Below, piece by piece: positions 1 to 8,484 of a stretch of DNA of 64,000 nt; within the stretch, counting starts at the first letter, position 1, and each line of letters starts with the position of its first letter. The position numbers and the translations under genes were made by a program. The stretch is from contig CALMPB010000400.1 in NCBI GenBank assembly GCA_937871985.1, positions 161,442 to 225,441 on the forward strand. The letters are read 5' to 3'. Source of the stretch: an uncultured Burkholderiaceae bacterium. GTDB taxonomy: Bacteria; Pseudomonadota; Gammaproteobacteria; Burkholderiales; Burkholderiaceae. The notes below the pieces were generated by a model, which made no database searches, was not told the DNA's origin, and saw only the letters and a list, made by a program, of their open reading frames with translations.

Positions 1-2
1 TT

Positions 3-284
3 CGCATCGAACTTGTGGAATGGAAAGTCGTCAAGGAGTTTCATATCCCTGGCGAAAAGCGTGTCCTAGTGTGTGTAAATCCGTCAAAAGGTTACTGGTG
101 CTTTATCCACCAGACCAAGACGAGCACGTACAAGCTTGGCTGGGACATGAGTCGGTATTACGATTTCCGTCGTAGCCAATGGGAAGCCATCACCACGCGC
201 AAACCGTGGGGACCCGAATGGCGCACGATGGTGACCTACCGCATCCGTCCACGACAAGGCAACAAGTTTGAATTGTTTTCGTGA
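3..284 (+). CDS. hypothetical protein, probably 5'-partial
   Basis: The frame is open to the left window edge. The first in-window start is a GTG at 15 with no convincing ribosome binding site, so the true start probably lies outside. The 89 residues from that GTG are basic and tryptophan-rich (MEWKV, GYWCF, LGWDM, KPWGPEW). I recognise no family. It ends directly before a long gene-free stretch whose first element is a small hairpin overlapping the stop codon. Confidence 0.6.
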   Translation, partial: RIELVEWKVVKEFHIPGEKRVLVCVNPSKGYWCFIHQTKTSTYKLGWDMSRYYDFRRSQWEAITTRKPWGPEWRTMVTYRIRPRQGNKFELFS

Positions 285-551
285 GGGTTTCTCTCACTAG
301 CTATGAAATCGGATGATTCGTTAATCAGGTTGCGTTCGCTTGTAACGGGGCTTGAGCGTACTGGATTAGCGAATTGCTTGACTAGATGAGTTGTCCTGCC
401 TCCTAGTCTTTATCACAAGGGGTGCTGCCATTCACCTCTTGGCTTATCTAGCCGGTTTCAAACTCTAGACCAATACGACCTCGCTCCCTGCAAGAGTCGG
501 TATGAGGTGCCAGTAGGATTGGGTAGCTGGCTTTTTCTTTCGTAGCATACG
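285..551 (+). ncRNA. gene-free stretch, probable structured RNA
   Basis: No coding frame fits between 285 and 638. The sequence folds locally. A 10-bp stem pairs 316-325 with 365-374 (one G-U), GACTAG at 380-385 pairs with CTAGTC at 403-408, and several shorter stems follow. A strong terminator closes the stretch at 552-577. The layout (structured RNA then terminator then a new gene) matches three other gene-free stretches in this window. No tRNA cloverleaf could be drawn. Function is unknown. Confidence 0.4.
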
Positions 552-577
552 CCCCTCCCGGTCTGGGAGGGGTTTAT
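552..577 (+). terminator. rho-independent terminator
   Basis: CCCCTCCC at 552-559 pairs perfectly with GGGAGGGG at 565-572, followed by TTTATT. It ends transcription of the upstream gene or RNA. Confidence 0.8.
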
Positions 578-638
578 TCCGGCGCATTGAAAAATCAAAA
601 ATTATCGGTGCGACTCATTACGTGTAGGAGAATTCGCC

Positions 639-815
639 ATGCACGGCAACGCGTCATTCGTCCAGTCTCGCCACACCCAACGCATGGATAAACAAGTCCT
701 GCGTGCCTTTACCATGCGAGACACGCCTCGGGTGAATTCAACCAAAGAACGCTACTATCAAGAGATCGCAGGCTATGCGGCAACCCCACCACGCTACAAA
801 CCGGTCGATTTTTGA
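639..815 (+). CDS. small hypothetical protein (58 aa)
   Basis: ATG at 639 follows TAGGAG at 625-630 with good spacing and opens a 58-residue frame ending TGA at 813-815. The protein begins MHGNASFVQS and ends RYKPVDF. It is basic and has no membrane segment. It is the first gene after the terminator at 552-577, so it probably heads the unit running to about 2.1 kb. No family recognised. Confidence 0.6.
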   Translation: MHGNASFVQSRHTQRMDKQVLRAFTMRDTPRVNSTKERYYQEIAGYAATPPRYKPVDF

Positions 816-846
816 CCCCTATCGATACCCGCCCAAAAAGGTATTG

Positions 847-1197
847 ATGAATGGCTACCATCTCGTGGATCTGCACTTCAAAGAAGCGGACGTGATGTCT
901 GAGATCACCGACACGGTTGATGAAGTGATCTTCATGATCTTTGAGGCCATCCGTTATAAAGAGAGTGCCGAAGAAGACGTCCTGGAACTCTCTCAAACGG
1001 TCAAGGACGACTTACTGGTGATCGGCTATGATGAGCATAGTCCTCAAGTTGCCAGCGCTGTCATGAACATCCTCACGCTTTCTGCAGCCATCATGCGGGA
1101 AGTCAGTCTCCTAGGCCTTTACGATCAGTACGGGAATCTTCCCTACTCCTTCGGAGGCCGGATTTCAAATAACGATTTTCTACTCGTCATCGAGTAA
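847..1197 (+). CDS. hypothetical acidic protein
   Basis: The frame also has an ATG at 775, but that would overlap the preceding gene by 41 bases. The ATG at 847 follows AAAAGG closely and is preferred, giving 116 residues (MNGYHLVDLH...). The protein is acidic and predicted mostly helical, with no signal peptide. No family recognised. It is 14 bases upstream of the next gene and is co-directional with it. Confidence 0.6.
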   Translation: MNGYHLVDLHFKEADVMSEITDTVDEVIFMIFEAIRYKESAEEDVLELSQTVKDDLLVIGYDEHSPQVASAVMNILTLSAAIMREVSLLGLYDQYGNLPYSFGGRISNNDFLLVIE

Positions 1198-1211
1198 CCG
1201 AGGTACCCTAA

Positions 1212-2123
1212 ATGGCAAAGAAGAATAAACAGATCGAAGCAGAACAAAATCTGGAAGCCCGCCTGGAGCAAGATATCCAGTATCACCAGGACATGCAGAC
1301 CGAGCATCTGAAAGATGCGCGCCGTTACATCGAGCAAGCCAAAGCGTTGATGGAGGCTGGCCGTGATGCGAAGTCTCAGCAAGAGCGCGACATCGAAGAA
1401 ATCATGGCGCTGCATCGTGAGCGCCAGCAAGCCCGTGCCCGCATGGAAGAGCTGCTGGTCAAACCGGCATACGAGCAACATAGCTTCGATGTTCATGCCG
1501 AAGCAGAGCAAGCCGCGACTCGCAATCCGGTGTACTGGAGCGCGGTCCAAGATATGGTGGACCGATTGGCAGCGGAACGCGGCTTGTCGCACCTGACCGC
1601 TCAGCCGGCGTTTCACGAGGTCGCCCGCCGCCCCATGAAGTTCGGTATTCTCGATTCGATGACCGTCACGCGCGGTGCTGGCGTTTCAAAGCAAGAGCGC
1701 GACGCGCATGACGTCGATCGCCTGGAACGTCTACTGCAAATCAAAGATGGTCCTGATCGGTTCATGCTTGAGCTCAAGCGCGGCATGAGTGCGTTGCAAT
1801 ACGCAGCGTCTCAGATGCAGCAGTTCGACATCGACGTGTTCGAGACGATGACGCGCCTATCGGATTACCTGATGGACATGGAGTCGGCCATCGATGGACT
1901 GCAAGCGCTGTGCGATGAGATCCGTGATGATCACTCGGCCGAAAACGCAGAAGACGAGGGCAATTACTTTGCTAACGCCGCCAAGGCCGCTGGCGAAGAA
2001 CTCTTCATGCAGCTCAAAGCGCTGGGCGCGTACAAGGACGGCATGCTGCCTTACGTGCTTGATCGCGTGACCAAGAATGGCCTGCTGATTTTCCGCCGGC
2101 TGGAAGAAGACGATTTGCTATAA
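1212..2123 (+). CDS. hypothetical coiled-coil protein
   Basis: 303 residues, with GAGGT upstream of the ATG. Residues 1-85 are charged and heptad-like (Glu/Gln/Arg/Lys rich), suggesting a coiled coil. The middle and C-terminal parts are also helical and acidic (EIRDDHSAENAEDEG near residue 236). No catalytic motif seen. It is the last gene of its unit, with a strong hairpin terminator ten bases after the stop. Confidence 0.75.
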   Translation: MAKKNKQIEAEQNLEARLEQDIQYHQDMQTEHLKDARRYIEQAKALMEAGRDAKSQQERDIEEIMALHRERQQARARMEELLVKPAYEQHSFDVHAEAEQAATRNPVYWSAVQDMVDRLAAERGLSHLTAQPAFHEVARRPMKFGILDSMTVTRGAGVSKQERDAHDVDRLERLLQIKDGPDRFMLELKRGMSALQYAASQMQQFDIDVFETMTRLSDYLMDMESAIDGLQALCDEIRDDHSAENAEDEGNYFANAAKAAGEELFMQLKALGAYKDGMLPYVLDRVTKNGLLIFRRLEEDDLL

Positions 2124-2132
2124 AACCAAGAC

Positions 2133-2174
2133 ACGACAAGAGTCAGGATGGGGCAACCCTCCTGCTCTTGTCGT
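2133..2174 (+). terminator. hairpin terminator
   Basis: ACGACAAGAG at 2133-2142 pairs with CTCTTGTCGT at 2165-2174, with an inner CAGG...CCTG extension. There is no long U-run after it. Confidence 0.7.
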
Positions 2175-2218
2175 ATTCCCGAATAAAAAGCTATGCCGCA
2201 AAAAGCGTGATTGTACGA

Positions 2219-2256
2219 ATTTTCGAACCTATATTACGCTAGTGAATGAAGGTATA
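2219..2256 (+). promoter_or_regulatory. AT-rich promoter-like element (weak member)
   Basis: TTTTCGAACCTATATTAC followed by GCTAGTGA lies between a terminator and the next gene. It resembles the repeated element seen best at 10582 and 17883 (TTCA, then an AT-rich core, then GTGA). The TATATTAC core also recalls the AT-rich early promoters described for phiKZ, but that link is only by eye. Confidence 0.35.
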
Positions 2257-2300
2257 GAACCTTTCGCTTAGTCCCTCTAATAACCACAAGGAGTCGTGCC

Positions 2301-2822
2301 ATGAATAACCACAACAGTTTTAGCTTGACCGTACCGGAAGATGCGCTGGCGTCTCGCTTTCCGATGCTGTGCTCGATGATGGACCCCAAAGTCCCGGCGT
2401 TCGTGCGCGATCTGCTCGCAGCGCTCAAAGCGTGCGGACACGAACAAAACAAACCGATCCTGGCTGAAGGCGAACGCAGCGTGATCGAATTCGAGTCGGT
2501 GCATTCCGCAGGCGTGTATGTCGGCATCGGCGTGGCAAGCCCGCACACGGGCGGCGCCATCGACCGTGCGATTTACGACCTCTGGTTCTACGATAACGAG
2601 GCCGCGATCGATGCGATTGCTGCGCTCAGCCCGAGTGATTTCACGCCGTTCTTTCCGAACAACGTCGAGCGATACCCGAGCACCGATTCGGCGATGCTGG
2701 GCGTGCTCGCGCACTTGCATAAACACTACCCGGACATACAGGCTTCGTTTGTGACTGAAGTCGCAAGCAGTTGGCCCAACGTCAAACTGTGCATGACCGA
2801 TATGTTCATTCTGATGCGCTAA
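2301..2822 (+). CDS. hypothetical protein
   Basis: 173 residues, no signal or membrane segment. ATG follows CAAGGAGTCGTGCC, an ideal ribosome binding site. It opens an operon of closely spaced small genes running to about 8.4 kb, mostly with gaps under 30 bases. I recognise no family. Highly ordered-looking mixed alpha/beta sequence (VGIGVASPHTGGAID near residue 73). Confidence 0.75.
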   Translation: MNNHNSFSLTVPEDALASRFPMLCSMMDPKVPAFVRDLLAALKACGHEQNKPILAEGERSVIEFESVHSAGVYVGIGVASPHTGGAIDRAIYDLWFYDNEAAIDAIAALSPSDFTPFFPNNVERYPSTDSAMLGVLAHLHKHYPDIQASFVTEVASSWPNVKLCMTDMFILMR

Positions 2823-2831
2823 GGAGCCCAA

Positions 2832-3494
2832 ATGCCTACTCGTGCAAAAGCTGTTCAATTCAAAGACCTGCGCCAAGGCCGGGCGTTCTGGTACGTGGAA
2901 GCTGGGTTCGGGGTCGAAGACAACGGCATGACCCTCATCAACCGCGCAGCCGATCCCGTGCAAGCCTTCATCACCAGCGCACCGCGTCTGCGTAAGCGCA
3001 AGACGTTTTCCATGGACGCGCAAGTGCTGGGTCAGCACCACTTGCCGATGATGCGCCTGAAGCTTGCCTTTCACGAAGTCGAAACCTCGCCCGAGATCCT
3101 GGGCGTGGCATCGCCCTGGACCAAAGATCGTGAAGAGCTGGCCTGGAACCATGCACGGCTTTTCACCAGCCTGAACGCAGCTCGTCGCTACGCCGACTGG
3201 TTTCTCTACCACTACGTACCGGGCGATGAAGAATCGGAAACCGTGCTTCAGCAACTGGGCGGAGATTCGCTCGGTCTCTGGATCCATGGTCAGGAAATCG
3301 ATCTAGACGATCCGAACGCAGCGCTTCCCGAAAACCACGAAGACATCGATGAGAACCTCTTCGTGCCCGACTACCGCCAACGCGATGACTACTACAAGGC
3401 CATGACGGTGGTCTCGGGTCTGGCTCACAAAGTCGCCCGTGGGGATCGCGATGACGACGGCGCTGGCGATACGAGGTTCGCACTCGCGCCCTAA
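2832..3494 (+). CDS. hypothetical protein
   Basis: 220 residues, start after AAGGAGCCCAA. The centre contains ARLFTSLNAARRYADWF, a pattern (aromatic-x-T/S followed by an alanine-rich helix) that recurs in several small proteins of this operon and may mark a shared small domain. The C-terminus is acidic then low complexity (RGDRDDDGAGD). Function unknown. Confidence 0.7.
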   Translation: MPTRAKAVQFKDLRQGRAFWYVEAGFGVEDNGMTLINRAADPVQAFITSAPRLRKRKTFSMDAQVLGQHHLPMMRLKLAFHEVETSPEILGVASPWTKDREELAWNHARLFTSLNAARRYADWFLYHYVPGDEESETVLQQLGGDSLGLWIHGQEIDLDDPNAALPENHEDIDENLFVPDYRQRDDYYKAMTVVSGLAHKVARGDRDDDGAGDTRFALAP

Positions 3495-3505
3495 TGAGGC
3501 TCGCT

Positions 3506-3832
3506 ATGAAAGAACAACAACCCAACACCTACGCTGTGGTCAACGCCACCATTGTGACGCTTGACCCCAAAGACGAAAACGCTACGTCTCTCTTGGATAA
3601 ACCTATCCAATTGAGCGTTCAGTTCTATCGGGATCCGAAGCTGTGCCAAGATCCCGAAGATGCCTTGCTCGGTGGCATTGTGACCGAGCGTACGACGGAC
3701 CTGCTCGAGCCGGTCGTGCACGCAGAGATGCTGCGCGAAATCGAGCGCAGTGCAACACTCAAGCACGTGATCCGTGGCGCCACTGACTGGCGCACCGGTT
3801 ACAGCTTGATCGAAATGCACACCCTTAACTAA
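3506..3832 (+). CDS. hypothetical protein
   Basis: An ATG at 3494 overlaps the previous stop, but its nearest purine stretch is too far away. The ATG at 3506 follows GAGG with six bases of spacing, so it is preferred (108 residues, MKEQQPNTYAVV). No recognisable family. The protein looks like a compact alpha/beta fold without membrane segments. Confidence 0.65.
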   Translation: MKEQQPNTYAVVNATIVTLDPKDENATSLLDKPIQLSVQFYRDPKLCQDPEDALLGGIVTERTTDLLEPVVHAEMLREIERSATLKHVIRGATDWRTGYSLIEMHTLN

Positions 3833-3855
3833 ACCAACAAAAGGATGTACCTAAG

Positions 3856-4203
3856 ATGTTCACGCTTGTCTCGCATGTCAAAACCGCCGAAGGCACCGAA
3901 ACCCGTTACCTCGCCGTGGAAGAACTCACCGGCAAACAAGGCGACTGGGTGACGGATCTGGAAAACGCTCACCGCTTCGATTCGCTCGAAGTCGTCGAAG
4001 CCATCTCGCGTCAAGTGGTCGATGAAGACCTCATCACCATCAACGACGCCATCCCCGGCGTGGAAAGCCCGCAGCGCTCGGGCGTCATGACCTCGGCCAT
4101 GATGCGCCTGAACCAGTCCAACCCCAAAGCCACCGCCCAGCTGCAAGTGCTCGATGGGGATCTGCAGGAAGTGAGCGGTTGGAAGGTGTACGGCACCATC
4201 TAA
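3856..4203 (+). CDS. hypothetical protein, member of a local paralog set
   Basis: 115 residues. It opens with a hydrophobic strand (MFTLVSHV), then a polar hairpin ending RYLAVEEL, then DWVTDLENAHRFDSLEVVEA. The order strand, turn, W-x-x-D, then F-x-S/T and helix is repeated in the next two genes, suggesting a tandem family that diverged after duplication. Role unknown. Confidence 0.65.
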   Translation: MFTLVSHVKTAEGTETRYLAVEELTGKQGDWVTDLENAHRFDSLEVVEAISRQVVDEDLITINDAIPGVESPQRSGVMTSAMMRLNQSNPKATAQLQVLDGDLQEVSGWKVYGTI

Positions 4204-4218
4204 TCCGAGGAGTCTTTC

Positions 4219-4563
4219 ATGTTCATTATCGTCGCGAAAGTTACGTTAAAGGATGGTGAAATCACGCGCAGGGCACCCAGACGGTATTTGAAAGATCTGA
4301 AACAAGATCTTAACGGCTGGTCGCCGCATCGTGAGGAGGCTTTTGTTTTCGAAACTCGCCAAGCTGCGGAAAGCTGGTTTAATCTCATCGCCATGGATTT
4401 GGGCTCGGCAGCAGAAGAGCCGTACGAACTGCCGCTTGGTTGGCAAACGTCCGACCTAATGCCGGAAGTCGCTGCGCGTCCGTACCGTCCCGGTGACCGT
4501 GTCGACATCATGATGGTCGCAGAAGATGGTCGCTTCATGGTGGTTGCCGGCGTATCACTTTAA
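4219..4563 (+). CDS. hypothetical protein, member of a local paralog set
   Basis: 114 residues, start after CCGAGGAGTCTTTC. It shares the layout of the gene before it: MFIIVAKV strand, basic turn, then W-x-P-H-R and AFVFETRQAAESWF. Identity is low, so the relation rests on pattern and adjacency rather than alignment score. No known family. Confidence 0.65.
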   Translation: MFIIVAKVTLKDGEITRRAPRRYLKDLKQDLNGWSPHREEAFVFETRQAAESWFNLIAMDLGSAAEEPYELPLGWQTSDLMPEVAARPYRPGDRVDIMMVAEDGRFMVVAGVSL

Positions 4564-4577
4564 GAAGGACTCTGCTG

Positions 4578-4958
4578 ATGTATTACGTCGCTATTCGCGT
4601 AGCGGACGACCACGACCGTTATTACGCCGTTATTGCTTCAGGCTACGACTACTGGACGCAAGTGGTAGATCGTGCTAAGTCATTTCCCACTGCGCAAGCT
4701 GCGCTTAATACCATCAGCAAAATCCTGCATGAACCGGCTTTGCCGCAACCGAATGGTGACATCCATCCCGGACGGTTGCAGCAATCCGCTCTGAAACTCG
4801 ACATCATTACCCCCCAGGGTAAAGGGGTCTTGGTATTGCTTCAACGCCCGCACCCAGCAGTTCTGCAAGAGCTGAGCCAGTATCCGCTGCAAGCGTGTGT
4901 GCAGTATCACGTCCCGTCTACCACTTCCCACATCTCCGAACGAGAGGTTCATTCATGA
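4578..4958 (+). CDS. hypothetical protein, member of a local paralog set
   Basis: 126 residues, start after AAGGACTCTGCTG. Begins MYYVAIRVADD and continues DYWTQVVDRAKSFPTAQAA, again matching the strand / W / F-x-T-x-x-A-A layout of its two neighbours. The C-terminal half differs. Its TGA overlaps the ATG of the next gene (ATGA), indicating translational coupling. Confidence 0.65.
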   Translation: MYYVAIRVADDHDRYYAVIASGYDYWTQVVDRAKSFPTAQAALNTISKILHEPALPQPNGDIHPGRLQQSALKLDIITPQGKGVLVLLQRPHPAVLQELSQYPLQACVQYHVPSTTSHISEREVHS

Positions 4959-5452
4959 ACGATAACAATAAACAAGACACCGCAGTTGCAGATCGCACCG
5001 AAACCCGCCATACGGTGCGGTTGACGTCCCCTGTTTCGATTTCGCTTTCCGCTATCCGTTACGATAGCGAAGGTAAGGTCGATCTGAAAGCCTTGCGTGA
5101 AGACCTGGAATGGACGCGTGAAACCGACCGTCTGGAATTCCTGCATCTCATCACCCGCATGATCCGTGAAGCCCCTGACCGCAGCTTCATGACCGTCCAA
5201 GAAAACATGCAGCTCCAAGACGCCATCTCGGCGCTCGAAGACCTGCGCCTGGACTCGGTCAAAAATGGTATCGAGCAGAACATCCCCTACAGCCAACTCG
5301 CCTTCAACTACCAGAAGTCCGAGACCTGGTTCTCCAAAATCAAAAAGGCCTTTGGCATTCGCAATGCCGGCCAGCAGTACGAAGACCGTAAAGCTGCCGA
5401 ACGCCGCATCATGGACAAAGGCATGCCGGTTTTCCCGCTGCGTCGCAAATAA
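4955..5452 (+). CDS. hypothetical charged protein
   Basis: An in-frame ATG exists at 4895, but the ATG at 4955 overlaps the upstream stop as ATGA and follows GAGAGG, so it is preferred (165 residues, MNDNNKQDTA). The protein is highly charged, mainly helical, with a basic C-terminal third (AAERRIMDKG). No family recognised. Confidence 0.65.
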   Translation: MNDNNKQDTAVADRTETRHTVRLTSPVSISLSAIRYDSEGKVDLKALREDLEWTRETDRLEFLHLITRMIREAPDRSFMTVQENMQLQDAISALEDLRLDSVKNGIEQNIPYSQLAFNYQKSETWFSKIKKAFGIRNAGQQYEDRKAAERRIMDKGMPVFPLRRK

Positions 5453-5471
5453 CAAATCCAAGGAAATCACC

Positions 5472-5864
5472 ATGAAGAAACTTTTTACGATCCTGACTTT
5501 TTCTGTGGGTATGGCCGTAGCATTGCCGAGCCTGGCCAATAATACCGCCGCCACAACGGCTGCGGTCGGTTCGCACGTGCAAACGGTGCGTGAGCTGTGT
5601 AAGGCACGCGGCACGATGGCAGCGCAAATGCTCATGGCTACGCACGTGGGCTACACGCTTCCCCAGGCTCGCGACATGTACATGGACATCGTGGCTAAAG
5701 ATAAGGAGGCGCATCTGGTCATCCGTGAAGCCATGGCCAACCAAGTCCGTGAAGCCTACAACGCACTGAATCGCAACTTCGAAGTCTATCGCCAAGAAGA
5801 TGTGACCACGCGCGTGGGCGACTCGATCGAGCAGCGCTGCCTCTACCAGAACGGGATCAAGTAA
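5472..5864 (+). CDS. secreted periplasmic hypothetical protein
   Basis: 130 residues from the ATG that follows AAGGAAATCACC. Residues 1-23 form a textbook Sec signal peptide (MKK, hydrophobic core, then LPSLA before NN), so the mature protein should be periplasmic. The mature part is helical with two cysteines (ELCKARG and EQRCLYQ) that could form a disulfide. No family recognised. The next gene starts only two bases later. Confidence 0.75.
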   Translation: MKKLFTILTFSVGMAVALPSLANNTAATTAAVGSHVQTVRELCKARGTMAAQMLMATHVGYTLPQARDMYMDIVAKDKEAHLVIREAMANQVREAYNALNRNFEVYRQEDVTTRVGDSIEQRCLYQNGIK

Positions 5865-5866
5865 CC

Positions 5867-6760
5867 ATGGCGTATAAATCGCATCACACCGACGATGGCC
5901 GTATACCGTTGTTGCTGTATTCGGGCGGGATGGATTCAACGCTCATGCTGGCGCTTGAAACGTACGAAGGCAAGCTGGTCGATACGCTCTATGTGGATGG
6001 CTCTCAGTCCGTAGACAAAATCCGCATGGAGTTCAAAGCTCGTGCGGACGCTATGCAAGCGCTTGAAGACCACTACCAAAAGTCCGTTGTGCGGTTTTCT
6101 CATGAGCACCGGGTCCCGCGTCCGATGAACACCGATCACCAAGGGTTTTCGCAACTGCTGCCCTGGTTTGCAGCGGCGATGGATTACGTGAACCCTAACC
6201 AGCATAGCGCGGTACTGATGGGCTATGTGGCGGGCGATCAAATGGTGAGTCAGCTGCATCACATCGAGACGGCTTGGAACGCGCTTTCCATGGCGATGAG
6301 CCAAACCATCGTTCCGATCAAGTTCCCGCTCAAATTCGCCACCAAGCGTGAGATCTACGAGTCGTTGACTACTCACTACCCGATGCTCAAAGACCATTAC
6401 TGGTACTGCGAGAACCCGGCCTTCAAGTTGGTTGATGAGCGTGCAACGACCAGTCTCGTGCCGTGCCAGCGCTGTGCATCATGCATGACGCATAATGCCA
6501 CGCTCTACGTCATCCAGCAACGAGACGAGGCGCACTTTACCCGAGCACACAACCACGCTGCCTCGCGCCTACTCACGAGCTACAGTGGGTCGCTTTCCAA
6601 AGCACTTGAGCAGCATGCTGAATCGGAGCAGCAGGCTTTGCAAGACATGAAAGATGCAGGGCCGGGATGGCGTCAGCAGTATCTCGATTTCAGTACGCTG
6701 GGCAAAAAAGACCGCACCGAATCTGACGAAACGCTCGCTGAGCTCGTTAAAGCAGCATAA
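5867..6760 (+). CDS. QueC-like PP-loop ATPase
   Basis: 297 residues. Residues 18-25 read YSGGMDST, the PP-loop of N-type ATP pyrophosphatases. Four cysteines at about 181, 200, 203 and 206 (PCQRCASC) match the structural zinc site placed C-terminally in QueC, 7-cyano-7-deazaguanine synthase. Phage QueC homologues usually feed 7-deazaguanine DNA modification or queuosine synthesis. No QueD, QueE, FolE or DpdA-like gene is visible in this window, so either those lie elsewhere or the substrate differs. The protein is longer than typical QueC (about 230). A generic PP-loop amidotransferase-like enzyme remains possible. Confidence 0.65.
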   Translation: MAYKSHHTDDGRIPLLLYSGGMDSTLMLALETYEGKLVDTLYVDGSQSVDKIRMEFKARADAMQALEDHYQKSVVRFSHEHRVPRPMNTDHQGFSQLLPWFAAAMDYVNPNQHSAVLMGYVAGDQMVSQLHHIETAWNALSMAMSQTIVPIKFPLKFATKREIYESLTTHYPMLKDHYWYCENPAFKLVDERATTSLVPCQRCASCMTHNATLYVIQQRDEAHFTRAHNHAASRLLTSYSGSLSKALEQHAESEQQALQDMKDAGPGWRQQYLDFSTLGKKDRTESDETLAELVKAA

Positions 6761-6780
6761 ACCTTCCAAGGAGTTTTCCC

Positions 6781-7404
6781 ATGCTCCCGTACCAATTCAC
6801 CGCCGATGAGGTCGTCGCCGGCGCCTTGCTTTTCGAGCAACTCGAAAAGACGAAAGACGAAAACCTCACGCAAATCGTGGTGGATTTTCGCTTTACCTAC
6901 GCTGGCACGATGTTCTCGCTGCGCTACGATGAGTTCTTTCATCGTCCGTGCTCGCTGAAGATCGGTTCGGCGTTGCGTATCGATGGCTTGCGTTGCCGCC
7001 TGGCGCTGCTCGCTCTCATCAGCGCAGACCGCCGCAAGCACCTCTCGCCCGATGCGCCGATGATCAAAAACAAACCCGGTGATAAGCCGGAGATCGTGAT
7101 TGATGAGAAAACGGGCAAGGTCGAAGTGAATGCGGTGATTTACATCACGCACCCGAACATTCACGCCCCAGAACTCCTGGACGTCCCGGTCAAGTTCGAA
7201 TTTCCCATCGCACTACCCATTACGCCCGATGATCTCGAGCGCCGTGTGGTGGGGCGTATCCTCGGCCCGGAACTGGAACACGTCATCGCTCAGATGCCGA
7301 TCCACGTTTCGGATGCTTTCAGAAAGAATCGGTCTGCTTTCTCCGTCACCCTGAACAAGATGGACTACAGCCTGATTACTGCCTCCAGTGGAGAAACGCA
7401 ATGA
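6781..7404 (+). CDS. hypothetical protein
   Basis: 207 residues, start after AAGGAGTTTTCCC. Alternating strands and helices, with no membrane segment. The central region IVIDEKTGKVEVNAVIYIT looks like a beta-hairpin. It overlaps the next gene by four bases (ATGA). No family recognised. Confidence 0.7.
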   Translation: MLPYQFTADEVVAGALLFEQLEKTKDENLTQIVVDFRFTYAGTMFSLRYDEFFHRPCSLKIGSALRIDGLRCRLALLALISADRRKHLSPDAPMIKNKPGDKPEIVIDEKTGKVEVNAVIYITHPNIHAPELLDVPVKFEFPIALPITPDDLERRVVGRILGPELEHVIAQMPIHVSDAFRKNRSAFSVTLNKMDYSLITASSGETQ

Positions 7405-7688
7405 GTAAGTCGATCCCGGTGTTTCCGGGCGCTAAGTGCCGCATCGTCAATGGTGCACACGGTCCGCAGTCTCCGAGCGTGGGTCGGATCTGCTGGGCAG
7501 TCTGGATGCATCCGGTCAAGCACGTCGAGCTCGGCAACATCTGGCACGTACAGACGGCCGATGGCAAAGACTTCGTCAACATCCATGGCGGGGTGGCGCC
7601 CGAAGTGGACGTGGCCGAAAGCTGGCTGCAGGTGATCCCGCCTGAAGAAGTCACCCCCAAGGTGCAAGAAGAAGCGCTGGCTGAATAA
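7401..7688 (+). CDS. hypothetical small protein
   Basis: 95 residues, translationally coupled to the upstream gene through ATGA. Sequence is beta-rich (VFPGAKCRIV, WHVQTADGKDFV, SWLQVIPPEE), suggestive of an SH3-like barrel, but that is inference. No family recognised. Confidence 0.65.
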   Translation: MSKSIPVFPGAKCRIVNGAHGPQSPSVGRICWAVWMHPVKHVELGNIWHVQTADGKDFVNIHGGVAPEVDVAESWLQVIPPEEVTPKVQEEALAE

Positions 7689-7729
7689 GACTCGCGTGAG
7701 TCCCTCAATACCAAATACAAGGAAATACC

Positions 7730-8185
7730 ATGGCTGGTCCTAGCATGCATGCACGTCGTTTTGTCGAGCCCCAAATCTCCAGTAGCGCCCAAGGCCCGAA
7801 AAAGATTGAGGTTCCCCGTAACCCGCAGTTCCAAAAGGAAGCCTGGCTCGTTGCCGCGCGTCGCGGCTTGAAGGATGCGATGTTTCTCATCGTCGATTAC
7901 GACACGCAAATCGCCGTGACGTGGACCGACGACATCTGCAACGCAACCTTCTTTCACAGTAGCGATGAAGCGCAGCGCTACGCCGATGCGGTGAGCGATG
8001 CCGATGATGGCTCGCTCGATACCCGTCTGCTGCACGAGAACATCCTGTGGATCTTCGAAGATCACGATAAATCCAAATCGAACTTCGGCGATTCCCGGGT
8101 TATCCTGAGTGTCGATCACATCGACATTCGTCTGTCGCGCGAAACCGATCTCATGCTGCGCACGCGGGGTGAGCGACCGGTGTAA
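7730..8185 (+). CDS. hypothetical protein
   Basis: 151 residues after a CAAATACAAGGA leader typical of this genome. After a basic N-terminus it has MFLIVDYDTQIAVTWTDD then TFFHSSDEAQRYADAV, again the strand / F-x-S / helix pattern shared with small proteins at 3.8-4.9 kb. Likely a distant relative of them. Function unknown. Confidence 0.65.
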   Translation: MAGPSMHARRFVEPQISSSAQGPKKIEVPRNPQFQKEAWLVAARRGLKDAMFLIVDYDTQIAVTWTDDICNATFFHSSDEAQRYADAVSDADDGSLDTRLLHENILWIFEDHDKSKSNFGDSRVILSVDHIDIRLSRETDLMLRTRGERPV

Positions 8186-8207
8186 GTTTTAAAGGAGGCG
8201 TTTTAGC

Positions 8208-8456
8208 ATGGGTAGTGCACTACGAAAACTGCTGGGCTCACCGGTAAGCAATAAGCTTGCCTTGTACCGCAATGGCGAGAAGCTTTGCGAGTGGCGGCAT
8301 GGTAGTAGTTTGCCCCTCACTGCACTGTGCTATGGCGTCACGCCCGAGCAGTGCGATAACGCCATCTATGGTGAACGAGTGACCTTCACCTCGGCTGGCT
8401 TTATCGAGTTGTTACCGATGACCCCTGCGTTTGTGCCTTCCGTAGTCGAGGCATAA
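8208..8456 (+). CDS. hypothetical small protein
   Basis: 82 residues, start after AAAGGAGGCGTTTTAGC, a very strong ribosome binding site. Short beta-rich protein with two cysteines. No family recognised. Confidence 0.65.
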   Translation: MGSALRKLLGSPVSNKLALYRNGEKLCEWRHGSSLPLTALCYGVTPEQCDNAIYGERVTFTSAGFIELLPMTPAFVPSVVEA

Positions 8457-8484
8457 GCGCAGATTCAAAAAACAAGGTGTAGTT

